A stretch of DNA of 64,000 bases from Thinopyrum elongatum. Its lineage: Eukaryota > Streptophyta > Magnoliopsida > Poales > Poaceae. This document shows positions 33,215-44,179 of the stretch, one piece after another. A program made the position numbers and the translations under genes. The stretch covers positions 380,306,175 to 380,370,174 of the forward strand of contig CM022302.1 in NCBI GenBank assembly GCA_011799875.1, given 5' to 3'. Each line of letters opens with the position of its first letter. Position 1 is the stretch's first letter. The notes beneath the pieces were generated by a model. That model did no database searches. It had not been told where the DNA came from and saw only the letters and a list, made by a program, of their open reading frames with translations.

Positions 33215-34801
33215 TGATAAGCGCATTTCATATACATAATTTTGGCATAGAAATATACTATTTGTTGAGTTCTGACCATCAATTCTTGTTATGAAAATAT
33301 TAAATATTTGAATGATAATCATATTAGAGCATGATGACTAGTGAACTGTTTGTTTTGCAGAACAATGCCCAAAGGCACTATAAACTTCAAGATTCGGTCG
33401 AATTACGAAACGAGATGAGATTTGGGGCTGGAACAAGAGAACGAGGGAGCCGAGCGAGAAGAAACGATGCAACCAGGGGCAAGCTAAAGAAGAGAAGGGG
33501 TATTCTTGTGAAGAAAGAAGAAAGCAGGAGGGTCCATGTGAAAATATCCAGATCAGCCGTGAGGGGTCAAATCCCTAGTTCATCCTCGATCCCCTTTAGG
33601 CCTCGCAACACCATCTCCTTCCCCCGTCTCCTTCTCCACCTCCGGCCGCCGCCGAGCCAGGCTGGCGTGGCGGTGCGCCACCCAGCACCTCCACCCGTGC
33701 CAAAACGCTGCCGCATCACCACCTCGCACCGCCTTCCACCTCCAGCGCCATCCATCCCCCAGCATCTACACACCAGCACCGCCTTCCAGCCGCGTGCCTC
33801 ACCAGACAGAGGAGGCGTGGAGTCTGATCCTCCGCGCGAGAGTGCCCCTGCTGCCGTCCTTCTTCTCCTTTACCTACTGCTGCCCCTCTTCTTCCCTTCC
33901 CTTGCCTTGCTGCTGCTGTCTCCTCTTCTCCTCTGCTGTTCCTTCTTCTCCTTCGTCGCCTCTGCTGCTCCTTTCCCCACGCCTAGCTGCTGTTCCTCTG
34001 AACCCCTGCTGCTAGTCCTCTCAAAGTCCCCGTGCTGCTGCCCTTCTTCTCCAACTGCTGTTGCTCCTCCCCTCGTCCCTACTGCTGCTACTCCACTTCC
34101 TCAGCTTCCCTTCTTCTTCTCTGAATCTCAATGCCCTCTGCTACTGATCTGCTGCTGCTTTTCTTGCGCTCATGCTACTGCTCCTCTGAACCCCTCATGC
34201 TGCCGCTCCTTCTCTCAACTCCTATGTTGCTTGCTTTCCCTGCTGCTATTCATTTCTGCTGCTCCCTCTCCTCCAACTAGTTGCTGCTGCTATCTCTCTC
34301 TTTCTCCCTGAAATTTTGTGAACTGTTAGTATGGAGACTTGATCAACTATATTCTGTACTAGTTCAATATATGTGACATGTTTGTCAGTTAGTGGTTTGT
34401 ATAAATTCAGATTACAACTTGTGATTTTATTTTGTAGTGAGACTGATCGTTGTGAACTCAGATGTGTGATTGTGTTTAATCTCTAGTTCATGATTTAGCT
34501 ATGTACCTACCTGTGAAATATATTTTAGTGATGTGAAGCATTTCTGTCCATAATCTTGTTCCTTCCCGGTGTCCTGTACTTGCTAGTTATATATACGTAT
34601 ATGTTTTCTACTCTTGTTATTTCCCTTTGTCGACGATCTTTGGGAACAACCTTGCTTAGTTTAGGTTTATTTTCTCGCAATCATCATTTGAATTGTGTTA
34701 CCTAGCTTTAGTCAAGCATAGTTGCTGTCGCCTAGTCCTTGAGGAGAAACGACATCCGCTGTTTGTGGGCGAATCATTTCCACTATATTTACAGTTGATC
34801 A
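33215..34801 (+). repeat. 3' LTR of the Athila-like element
   Basis: It starts TGATAAGCGC and ends GTTGATCA, and is preceded by the purine tract at about 33,200-33,213. It is 1,587 bp long. The middle (33,590-34,310) is extremely pyrimidine-rich with many CTGCTG and CCTTCTTCT runs. Its last 400 bases match the 5' LTR fragment at 30,167-30,561 with scattered changes. Confidence 0.85.
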
Positions 34802-35250
34802 CCTCCTCAGCCCGTCGGGCAGCCTCGACCGCCGCGTTGTACTCGCGGGCCTCGCTCTGAAGAATGTAATATCTTCTTTTGCTGTGATAATCAAAGAGAG
34901 CAGGTGCAGGCAAAATAACATGCACAATAGGGCTTTTATTGAACATCAAGTTGTAAGTGTAGTTAGTGGCTGTGGCCTTAATGAACTTATGGCGCTTCAT
35001 TGCCTCAAAGTCTAAGTACTGAGTAGGGATAAAATTTAAATTCCTTAGTGAACGTCTCTGTGAGGTTGAGATGTTGGATGCACTTATCTGCGATGAAAGG
35101 AGCGAGCTCGGTGTTGCGAACATACTGCTCAAATTCTTCCTTGATACCTACACCAACCATGAACTCGTTACACAGCCATAGGCACGATTTGATGTCAGCG
35201 TCCCGCATCGAGCTTGCACTTGGCTCAACATAGGACTGTCATATCGACCT
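34802..35250 (-). pseudogene. Athila-type ORF remnant with internal deletion
   Basis: On the minus strand the sequence encodes DADIKSCLWLCNEFMVGVG and LNLTETFTKEFKF. After a frame change near 35,035 it encodes YLDFEAMKRHKFIKATATNY and SEAREYNAAVEAARRAEE. These are parts of the long first protein of wheat Athila-type elements that I recall being separated by well over a hundred residues, so an internal deletion with a shift has joined them. The left end at 34,802 is cut by the Athila-like element inserted on the other strand. Confidence 0.6.
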
Positions 35251-35289
35251 CCTACTTGAGGATGCCTCTGAGGACCTCCTCCTCGAAGA

Positions 35290-36081
35290 ACTCCTAAAGA
35301 GGTGCATTTTATTCGTGAACAATTTTCTGAAATTTTTGGGTCACGAAAATTTGTCTAAAACTTCACAAAATTGATAGCAACTACTCATATGGATGCCTAG
35401 AGGCTATATTAAGCATTCAAACTACTTGGAACTCAAAGAATTCAACATGCAAGCTCATTTACAACAGCACCAAGAGTAGCTAAATACTAAAAAATTAAAC
35501 CGCTAGAACAAAAACTAATTGGAGCAATGGAGGAGTCACATACCAAGTAGCAATCCCCCAAAACAGTTTCGAAAATGGAGTTTTGAGCAAAGAGATCGAA
35601 ATCCGCTGGTTTGAGAGTAAGAACACGAGAGAGAGATATTTTTTTTTTCTGGAGGTAGGAGATGACATGGGCTAAAGAGATAAGTGAGGGGGGCCACGTG
35701 AGGGCCACTACCCACCAGGGCGTGCTTGGGATAGCTGGCGCGCCCTGGTGTCTTGTGGGCACCCCCTCGCAGTGTTATTTGCATAAAAAATTCTTAAATA
35801 TTCAGAAAAAAATCGTGTTAAAATTTCAGGTCATTCTGAGCACTTTTTATATATATTTTTGACCACTTTTTTATTGCACGGAAAATTCAGAAATCAGGAT
35901 AAACATGGCATTTTATTTTATTTAACTAAGAATAACAGAAAACAAAAGGTAGGGACATAAGGTTGTGCTTACTAAATTCATCGACCACATGCCTCTCGAA
36001 AACAATCCATTAATAAGGTTGATCAAGTCTTATTAATAATCACTTTCGATTAACATGAACTCGAAGAACCGTTGTAAAGCA
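35290..36081 (-). other. Athila-type noncoding region between coding remnants
   Basis: This is AT-rich noncoding DNA that includes an ACCAGGGCG/GGCGCGCCCTGGTGTCTTGTGGGC segment (35,708-35,763). A similar text occurs in the LTR at about 27,360-27,415, so part of this may be LTR-derived. I could not place clean LTR ends. Confidence 0.4.
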
Positions 36082-37769
36082 CTAAGTTACCTCAACGGGG
36101 ATATGCATATCCCAAAAAATAAGTATTTCATATTTCTTCTTGGCAGTAGGTAAAGGGAGTTGAAAACTTCCAATAGTAATTGTCGGAGACTTTTCAATAA
36201 CATTAATACCATTCACTTGAAATTGTTTCTTCGGAAAGTGCACCATATGCTCATTACCATTGATATGAAAAGTGACTTTGCTTTTATTGCAATCAATAAC
36301 AGCCCCTGCAGTATTCAAAAAGGGTCTACCAAGAATAATCGACATGTTGTCGTCCTCAGGCATCTCAAGTATAACAAAGTCTGTTAAGATAGTAACATTT
36401 GCAACAACAACGGGCACATCCTCACAAATACCGATAGGTATGGCAGTTGATTTGTCAGCCATTTGCAATGATATTTCAGTAGGTGTGAGTTTATTCAAAT
36501 CAAGTCTTTTATATAAAGAGAAAGGCATAACACTAACACCAGCTCCTAAATCACATAAAGCAGTTTTGACATAACTTCTTTTAATAGAGCAAGGTATAGT
36601 TGGTATCCCCAGATCTCCAAGTTTTTTAGGTACTCCATCCTTAAAAGAATAATTAGCAAGCATGGTGGAGATTTCAACTTTAGAAATTTTTCTTTTATTA
36701 GTGACAATTTCTTTCATGTATTTAGCATAAGGGGCCATCTTTAAAATACCAGTCAAACGAGTACGCAAAAAGACTGGCCTAAGCATTTCAGCAAAGCGTT
36801 CAAATTCTTTATCATCTTTTTTCTTAGATGATTTGGGTGGAAAGGGCATGGGTTTCTGAACCCATGGCTCTCTTTCTTTACCATGTTTTCTAGCAACAAG
36901 GTCTCTTTTATCATATCGTTTATTTTTAGATTGTGGGTTATCAAGATCAATAGCAGGTTCTATCTCAACATCATTATCTAGTTCTTTTTTATTGTCTGTC
37001 TGAGCATCTACATGAACATCATCATTATCATTTTCATTATCACTAGACGAATGTTCATTACTAGATTGAGTTTCAGAATTTGAGATAGAGACATCATTAT
37101 TATCTTCAGAAGTTTTTTCTATTTCAGGTTCACTAGAGGTATGCAAGGTCCTATCATTTTTCTTTTTAGAAGGACTAGGTGCATCAGTATTAATTATTTG
37201 AGAGTCTTGTTCAATTCTTTTAGGGTGTCCCTCAGGATAAAGTGGTTCCTTAGTCATTTTCCCTCCTCTAGTTGCTACTCCAACAGCATAATAATTCATA
37301 TTGTTGTTCATTTCACCGAGCAATTCTCTTTGAGATTTACCAACTTGTTCTAACTGAGTTTGAACCATAGAGGCATGTTTTCTACACCTCTAACATCATT
37401 AGTGATTCTAAACAACAAGTCACTCAAGCGAGCAATCATATCAGAATTTTGTTTCAAATGTTTCATAACATTTGCATTGAAGTGATCTTGTTTTCTAATG
37501 TAATTATCAAATTCATATAGGCATTGGCTAGGATGTTTATTATAAGGGATGTCACCTTCATCAAACTTTAAAAGAGAATTTATGTCTACCACCTGTGGTG
37601 GTGGTGTCAAGTCCATGTATTTCTTCAATAGGTGGTAAATTCTTAACATCTTCAGCTTTAATACCTTTTTCCTTCATACATTTCTTTGCCTCTTGCATAT
37701 CTTCAGGAATGAGAAATAAGATACCCCTCTTCTTTGCAGTGGGTTTAGGCGGTGGTTCAGGAAGAGTCA
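36082..37769 (-). pseudogene. Athila-type gag C-terminus and aspartic protease
   Basis: The main frame (37,368-36,082) has a long acidic, Asn/Asp/Ser-rich linker (DNENDNDDVHVD) and then a retropepsin-like protease: TALCDLGAGVSVMPFSLYKRL with the DxGA active site (about 36,545) and SIILGRPFLNTAGAVID as the partner (about 36,330). It ends PVEVT and stop. Upstream pieces at 37,770-37,600 and 37,640-37,360 continue gag in two other frames (KKCMKEKGIKAEDVKNLPP, then DINSLLKFDEGDIPYNKHPS). At least two frameshifts are therefore needed, near 37,610 and 37,365. The N-terminal side is cut by the LTR at 37,770. Confidence 0.8.
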
Positions 37770-38210
37770 TGTCGGTGTCAAAACCAGCAGACCTCAGGGT
37801 AGGGGGTCCCGAGCTATGGATCTAGGATCGATGGGTAACAAGGGATGACGAACACAGTGTTTACCCAGGTTCGGGCCCTCTCGAAGAGGTAATACCCTAC
37901 GTCCTGCTTGATTGTATAACGTGGTTTACAGAGTAGATCTACCTCGAGATCTGTATGAGCTAAACCCTAGGCTATGGGGGGATGAAGATAGCTCTGCCCC
38001 TAATGACTACGACCCTTGGTTTATATAGACACCGATAGGGTTAGGGTTACCGAAGATAGATTACAACAAGAGGGAAAGAGATCTCGTCCACCTTTGACTT
38101 GGAGGGCACACCACGGCTTCACAGGTCTCCGGTCACCACACGGCTCCACCAGTCCGGCCCATATACAATGGGCCGTCGCCCCGAGGACCCCTTAGTCCAT
38201 GACTCCCTCA
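37770..38210 (-). repeat. LTR of a second Tat-lineage gypsy element
   Basis: The minus strand starts TGAGGGAGTCATGGACTAAG at 38,210 and ends GGTTTTGACACCGACA at 37,770. This is a very common wheat gypsy LTR text from memory. TATATAAA on the minus strand (38,027-38,020) gives the promoter direction. Pol lies to the right on the minus strand, so this is the 3' LTR. It interrupts the Athila gag remnant; the flanking 5 bases are AGTCA, but the partner LTR is not in the window. Confidence 0.85.
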
Positions 38211-38523
38211 GTAGCTCCCGAACTTGCTTCCAACGCCGAGGATCATCTTCTGGAATCTTCACATCACCGGCTTGCGAGACGAGTTCCTCCATTCCATTTG
38301 AAGCCGTGCAAATTCCACCGAATATGATCCAGAGCCCAATCTAATATACTCAGGCCCGGACAGTCTCAGGATTCTAAGATCCGAATACATCTCAAAACTG
38401 AGGTGGGACCACCGAAGTTCAATACCGTTCCTTGGGGTAAGGACCTTACACTCTTTTCAGAGAGCGCGCGGCCCAATGCCGCCGTTCCACGCACCCGTCC
38501 TTTCGGCTTCACGATAAGACGCC

Positions 38524-38532
38524 TATTTATAG
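38524..38532 (+). promoter_or_regulatory. TATA box of the antisense gene
   Basis: TATTTATAG lies 81 bases upstream of ATG 38,605 on the plus strand, with a pyrimidine-rich leader (CCTCCCCCCTTTCTCC) between. It sits inside the retroelement but points away from the LTR promoter. Confidence 0.5.
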
Positions 38533-38604
38533 ATCCAAAGGTATTGAGAACAGTTATCCTCCCCCCTTTCTCCAAGAACATTATCGAAGCAATCTTCCGA
38601 CGCC

Positions 38605-41317
38605 ATGGCCGACATCCCAGGTTCATCCTCGCGCCCTCACGGCCCGCTCCCAGGCGATTGGTCAAGATGTTCAGTCTCGCGCATCCAGCTAGGTCGCTTG
38701 CAGACACAACGCTTCCTCCCTTTGGCCGATCTGGTCCCAGTCCGCGCCGGTCTCATCTCCATCGATGACCGCGCCCTTGCCGAGAACTCCCCCGCCCCAA
38801 GCAAGGAGGAGAGAGTATGTCTCGTACCCTTCCTTCTGAGATGTTTGGGTTTCCCTATCCATCCCTTTCTATGGGGTCTACTAGAGTTCTATGGGATCCA
38901 GCTCCACAACCTCACCCCAGGGTCCATATTGCATATTTCTGGCTTCGTGGCCTTGTGCGAGATATTTCTATGTTGCGAGCCCCACTTTGACTTGTGGAGG
39001 AAGTACTTTTGTCTTGTCCCTCGCCTCTGGGAGGGATCTATATTTGAGGTAGGAGGTGCTGAGGTATGGCGAATAGCTGGGACAGGGTACCCAATCGGGA
39101 CCCCACAGAAAGATCCCGAAGGATGGACTTCAGAGTGGTTTTACATCGAAGACGTTCCCCTTACCGATCCAATTCGGCAAGGGCTACCAGAATATTTGAA
39201 TGACCCGCCTATAAAGTGGTACAACTAGCGGCCCAAGGGTCCTTCCCAAAAGGACAGCGAAGAAGTGCGGGCCCTGTCAGCCAAGATTAGGCTGCTGACC
39301 AGCAGCAAGTTGACCATGGTCGAAGTTATGGCCATCGCCATTACCCGATGCGTGCCACCCCTCCAACAGCGGGGTCACCCCTCATGGTGCTATAACGGGA
39401 CCAACGATGTGACACGTCACCAACGACAAGGGCTAGACAACAAGGCAGCCTAGGCTAAAATACTGGCCGACCTCTTCAAGGGGGACGAAGCAGAGTTCGC
39501 TCGCATGAGTATTCGGGAAGGCTACTCCGGATACAATCCGGCAGACTGGGTAAGCCACACTCCATTATTTTGAGCTCACATGTCATCGAATTCTCACTGA
39601 TCGCCACTTGAATAGGGATGGAGGCGTCAAGTTGCGTCCATATGTTGCCCTCCTCCTCAACCAGAGAATCATTCTCGCGATGGCGATCAGGGGTATCATG
39701 ACGACCCAAAGACGTCGATCGAATTTGAAGACGGGGTGTTCTATCCGGAGGGCCTTGACGGCGTCAGGGTGGCCGTGATAGCCGATCACCCTGGGGTTCT
39801 TCCTTCTTCCACAGTAAGTGAAAAGAAGACCCCCTCCCGAACAGGGCGCTCGTCTCGCGCTACTCCTCGTGCTGACTTCTGCTCCCAAGGGTCGCCGTAC
39901 TGCGGGTAAAAATGCCTCGGGAGGAACGCGGACCGCGCCAGCTTCAACCCTTGATGGGAGATCAAAATGGAAAGCTTCCGCCGAGGCGGACGCACCTGCC
40001 CCTTCTGCCCAGAGGTAACGTGTTTTAGAATTGCATCAAGGATCGCCTTTGTCATTTGTTTATTAAAGTCCGCTCAACTTTGTAGAAGGCGTGTGTCTCT
40101 ACATCAATCCGAAGATTTCCCGGATGCGCCGAACCACAATTCCGGTCCCCAGTCTTCGACACGTGCTGGAGCCCCCTCTGAATACGTGGCGGCTGGCGTG
40201 CTTCTAGCGGACTCCGACGATGTTTCGGTCACTAATTCCGAAGTCGAGAGCGTAATGAACCATCGCCGCCGGAGGGAGACTTTGCGCCAGACCGCCTTTA
40301 TCGAACAGGAGTTTAATGCTTTTAAATCGGTAGACGCGTACCTTGGAGCGGCTCGGACAGGTCTTGATGGGATTGCCGGTCTATTTGCCGCCAAGATGCA
40401 GGTATATAGCTTGAGAGCAAGTTCCGTAACTAACTAGCCCCCATGCCTTAATTCGGGCGGGACGACCGAGTTAAGGATTTCTAATGATGTAATTTTGTAG
40501 GCCGCAAGAGAGCATAGCAAGAAACTGGCCGAAGAGCTTGAGGCTAGCCGGAAACAGTTGGTCGACACCAAGGCCGAACTGGATGCGGCTCGAGAAGCCA
40601 GCAGCGATAAGTCCGGTAAGTGAGAAGAACCGCTTCCCAACTCGGGGAAGGGTATATGGTGTATTTTATGTGTTCACACTGTTTTCGTCATGCAGCCACG
40701 GAGGCCACGAACGAGTTGCGCAAAGAGCTTGAGGCTGGTAAACACGTGTTGTCGCGGAGTTATGAGGAGAAAAATGAGCTCAAGGCGGAGAATAAACGGC
40801 AAGCCGAGGAAATTGAGAGTTTAAAGACTCAGCTGGCACAAGCTTTGGGGGAAAACCAAAAGCTAAAAGGTGGCATATACAGTAAGCACTGATCGCACCG
40901 CACTGTTGGTCCGTGTCATTGATGTGCAACACCTGTTTGTTAGGTCTCCTGACTGGGCGACCCGAGGAAGAAGTAGGCACTTATGACGGGAACCTCTTAA
41001 AGGAACTGTCGAAGACCTACGGGAAGGCTCGGAAAGCCCTAGAGAGCATGGCGAAGGCGTTATGGCCGTCAGATGCGCCTCCAGAGAGTACGTCCGATCT
41101 AGCCAGTATCTTTAAAGGGGCTCGACGAAGGTTTGAATTATGGAAGATCTCAGCCTGTCGAGAAGGAGCGCGCGAGGCGTGGGCTATGGTAAAGACCCGC
41201 TTCACCAAGCTGGACCCGGTGCATATGGCTCGGGTTGGACCCGTGGGTCCGGACGGTCAGGAGATACCGCTGAGCTTGGTGTACAACGACGTGATGCAAG
41301 CCGCTCGCTATTCTTAG
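38605..41317 (+). pseudogene. Seven-exon antisense gene (aORF) with gypsy-type-transposon domain
   Basis: The exons I place are 38,605-39,549; 39,616-39,813; 39,890-40,014; 40,086-40,401; 40,501-40,615; 40,696-40,869; and 40,944-41,317, ending TAG. Every junction is GT-AG and all six phases agree, giving about 748 codons. Exon 1 carries the plant 'putative gypsy type transposon' domain (PF04195-like): LLEFYGIQLHNLTPGSILHI and ALCEIFLCCEPHFDLWRKYF. Exons 5-6 are highly charged with heptad character (LAEELEASRKQLVDTKAEL), a likely coiled coil. Exon 7 is a compact helical domain ending SLVYNDVMQAARYS. Two in-frame TAG stops lie in exon 1 (39,226 and 39,451); the first fits Trp TGG to TAG. Function is unknown. 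It is antisense to pol and has its own TATA box. Confidence 0.75.
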
Positions 41318-42159
41318 AAGGACTGTGCTTTAGAGCAATTGATAGACAATGTCAAGAAGGAGTAATTTTGTCAATTCTATGCATCCATGTACTTTACGTT
41401 GACCGTGCTCAATCCGCATTCTTATTTATTTTTGAAATAATGTTGTCTTAGCCGGCCATCGGCTTCTACCTCCCCAATCATAGATCGGGAAGTGTTCTGT
41501 ACTTTGTGCCGTGAAAACGAAACAATACTTCGGGAACAAGGCAATCCGGCCATCTGGCTTAAACAGACAAAACATGTGCGGAGAGCTATATTATATTACT
41601 ATTTGACGTAAGAAACATCTTCTGATGAAAATAGTTCCTCCAGGGTTCCTTTCTTCAGGTAAAATAATAATCCGGATATGTAAGATCAACAGACACCAAT
41701 GGCTTTAAAAAAGAACCTTGGTGGTAAGCTCGAGGCTATATTCACTTCCCTTAGGCCGACTTATTGTATTCTGTAAGAACGCTAGCTTTCGGCTTCTCCC
41801 GTCTAAGGTACGGTCCCAGGTGACCCGGTCGTAACAATCGCAGAAGTGCTCCCTTTAATCCCTAGCCGAACAATCGGGAACGTAGGGGTAATCACAGGAG
41901 CCAGGCAACCCAGCTTGGCAAAGATCTTAAGTCAAACAAGTGCATATGTTGGCTTAACATGTATGAGAAGGATGCAATCATAACGAATGCGGTGTATGCA
42001 TTTATGCAGCTCGTCTAAGGGAGCCCCCAAGCGAAGCTGGGTATTACATTTAATGGTATATAGTAGGGGCCTGGTGAGGTTCGATTTAACCGAACTAGCA
42101 CCACGATGAAAGAGAGAAAAAGGTAAAAAAGAAAAACAAGGCAAAAATTGGCGTCGGAC
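41318..42159. other. Spacer between the antisense gene and pol
   Basis: This is the convergent interval: the antisense gene ends at 41,317 on the plus strand and pol ends at 42,160 on the minus strand. No gene is seen. Both transcripts would terminate here or overlap. Confidence 0.5.
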
Positions 42160-42501
42160 TCAGGCGTAAAAATGCCGCATCCTTGCTGCGTTCCACGGGT
42201 TCGGCTCGAGGCCGTTGTCAGATGGGCGGCGAAAATGATACGCTCCTCCTACAAGTACTTCATCGATGATGTACGGCCCCTCCCATTTAGGTGATAGTTT
42301 ATTCTTCTGTTTTTCGGGGAGTCGGAGGACAAGGTCTCCCACGTTGTATGTCTTTGCCCGCACTTCGCGGTTGTGGTAACATCGTGCTTGCTGTTGATAG
42401 AACGCGGACCGAGCCCGAGCTATGTCTCGCTCTTCTTCTAGTGCGTCTAGATCGTCCTGCCGATCGAGCTCGGCTTCCTTTTCTTCGTACATGCGCACTC
42501 T
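42160..42501 (-). pseudogene. Integrase C-terminus of the second Tat element
   Basis: On the minus strand the frame encodes a helical ALEEERDIARARSAFYQQQ stretch, the RTYNVGDLVLR-like RAKTYNVGDLVLRLP, the chromodomain-like KLSPKWEGPYIIDEV and the end NPWNAARMRHFYA, then stop at 42,160. This is the usual C-terminal tail of gypsy integrase. The frame is intact up to 42,501, where a CACTA terminus interrupts it. Confidence 0.88.
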
Positions 42502-42819
42502 CACTACAAAAAAAAGGCACATTCGTGACATTTTGGCCCGAACGAATTTTTTTTCTGTCATGCTTATGACACTTCTATGACGATAATTGTGACAAAACCC
42601 GGTATCATCATAGATGTGGTGGGCTCCTACTTCTATGACAAAAAATCATGACAGAAAATGGGCTTTTCGTCCTGGGCGGGCCGGAGACGCAGCTGCATGA
42701 TATTCTTTGGGCCGTCCATGACAGAAAAAATCGTGGTAGAAGCGAGGGCGAGGAAAATATCGGGGAGTTCCCGGTTACGGTGGGTGGTCGGGGCCGAGCG
42801 ATGCACGGAGGGATTGCAC

Positions 42820-43830
42820 GTTTCTCTCGTACACATACGCGCGTGTGTGCGAGGCGTTGGGCTCTAACTGAACCCGAGCGAGGAGTTCGCTTGCTGAACC
42901 CGAGCGATTGCACTGGCTACATGTTACTCAACCCGAGCGATCGATCGATCCCTGGCTGTTAATTGAACCCGATCGAGCGATTTCTTCGCTACTGCGGCTA
43001 ACTGAAGCCGATCGAACCTGCTGCCTCTGGATGAATAGTGACTGTTGTTGGGGGTTGGATGAACAGTTCCCGGTGGGGGTTGGATGAACAGGACCCCGTG
43101 GTAGTAGCTAGTAGGCCATTGCCGCTGGATGAATAGGACCCCGATCGAGGAGGCCGGTGGAGGGTGGATGAACAGGACCCCGTGGAGGCTCCGTGAACAG
43201 TAGCCGATGGAGGGTTGATGAATAGGACCCTGTGGAGGGCTGGTTGAACAGTAGCCGGTGGAGGCTGGATGAACAGGACCCCCTGTGGATGAACAGTAGC
43301 TGGTGGAGGCTGGAGGCAGTCGACGGTGGATGAACAGTAGCAGGTGGAGGCTGGAGTGAGGCAGTAGACAGTGGATGAATAGTAGCCCGTGGAGTCCCGT
43401 TTTGCGGTACACCACACCCCTCCTGATGAACAGGACCCCGTTTCGACCATAGGCGCTCCAACACAAGTCCGTTTCCTCCGTTTTGCCATATGCCACACCC
43501 CTCCCGATCAACAGCACCTCGTTTTGACCGTAGGCACTTGAACAGAAGGCCGTTTCCTCCATTCTGGGGTACGCCAGACCCTTCCCGATGAACAGGACCC
43601 CGTTTCGACCGTGCGCGGTCGAACAGAAGGCCGTTTTCCTTCGTTTTGCGGTACGCCAGACCCCGTTCCGGTTGTTCCGTCCAAGCCAGTTGGCTCCCGA
43701 TGAACAGGACGCATTCCAACCCAGTGGCTTCGCTCTCGATGAACAGGACGTGTTCCGACCCAGTCACTTGGCTCCCGGTGAACACGATGCTGTTTCCTCC
43801 ATTCTGACCCAGCCGGTTAGCTGCCTATGA
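42820..43830 (+). repeat. CACTA subterminal tandem arrays
   Basis: First come AACCCGAGCGA words (42,860-42,975). Then there are many GGATGAACAGGACCCCGT and GGATGAACAGTAGC units with short spacers to about 43,400, and longer units with TTTCGACC and GGCCGTTTCCTCC (43,400-43,830). Open frames across the array simply translate the repeat. Confidence 0.85.
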
Positions 43831-44179
43831 ATAGGACGACGTCGCTGCCGTCCGTTGCCTCTCCATGTACACGAGCCCTGGCCGTAAGTATGCGCGCGTA
43901 CACGTTCAAGACCCCGCCCGTATGTACGTACGTAGCCGTATTTACTTTCTTGCAGCGTGGCTGTACATATGTGTACATGATTTATACAGGACTGCCTCAA
44001 CTGCTACGACACACGTGCCGCTCCTTGCTCGGCCACGGTTCATCCTTGCAGAGAGACCGATCGACCAGTATGTACGTACACGTTCGCTACCAGAGAGACA
44101 ACCCTACGTACAGTTCGACTCGGTGGGTCCCAGCTATCAGGGAGGATAAGGAGGCACTTCCTTGTGTGCGAAGATATAG

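Larger units (their letters stand above)
30167..34801 (+). mobile_element. Gag-only Athila-like element, non-autonomous
   Basis: The element has a truncated 5' LTR (30,167-30,561), a primer-binding site, one gag-like reading frame, a 1.1-kb noncoding region, a purine tract AGTGTGGGGGAAC and a complete 3' LTR (33,215-34,801). The 5' fragment matches 34,404-34,801 closely. There is no protease, RT, RNase H or integrase, so movement would need proteins in trans. The 3' boundary abuts an older Athila coding remnant at 34,802. The 5' boundary is a deletion junction, so no target duplication can be checked. Confidence 0.85.
38211..42501 (-). mobile_element. 3' half of a Tat-lineage gypsy element
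   Basis: Reading leftward on the minus strand, there is the integrase C-terminus (42,501-42,160), a spacer, a long antisense gene (plus strand 38,605-41,317) and the 3' LTR. The rest of pol and the 5' LTR are missing because a CACTA element begins at 42,502. The layout matches Tat elements that carry an antisense gene between pol and the LTR. Confidence 0.8.

Noticed and set aside
33331..34311. 326-codon plus-strand open frame
   Set aside because: It lies wholly within the 3' LTR, and its second half is a translated pyrimidine tract (Leu/Pro/Ser/Cys runs). Composition alone explains it.
37770..38210. LTR considered as the 5' LTR of a plus-strand element driving the antisense gene
   Set aside because: No primer-binding site follows 38,210 on the plus strand, TATATAAA points to the minus strand, and the integrase at 42.2-42.5 kb is on the minus strand.
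43108..43785. 225-codon minus-strand frame rich in HPPSTG
   Set aside because: It translates the CACTA subterminal repeat GGATGAACAG; the periodicity is that of the DNA repeat.
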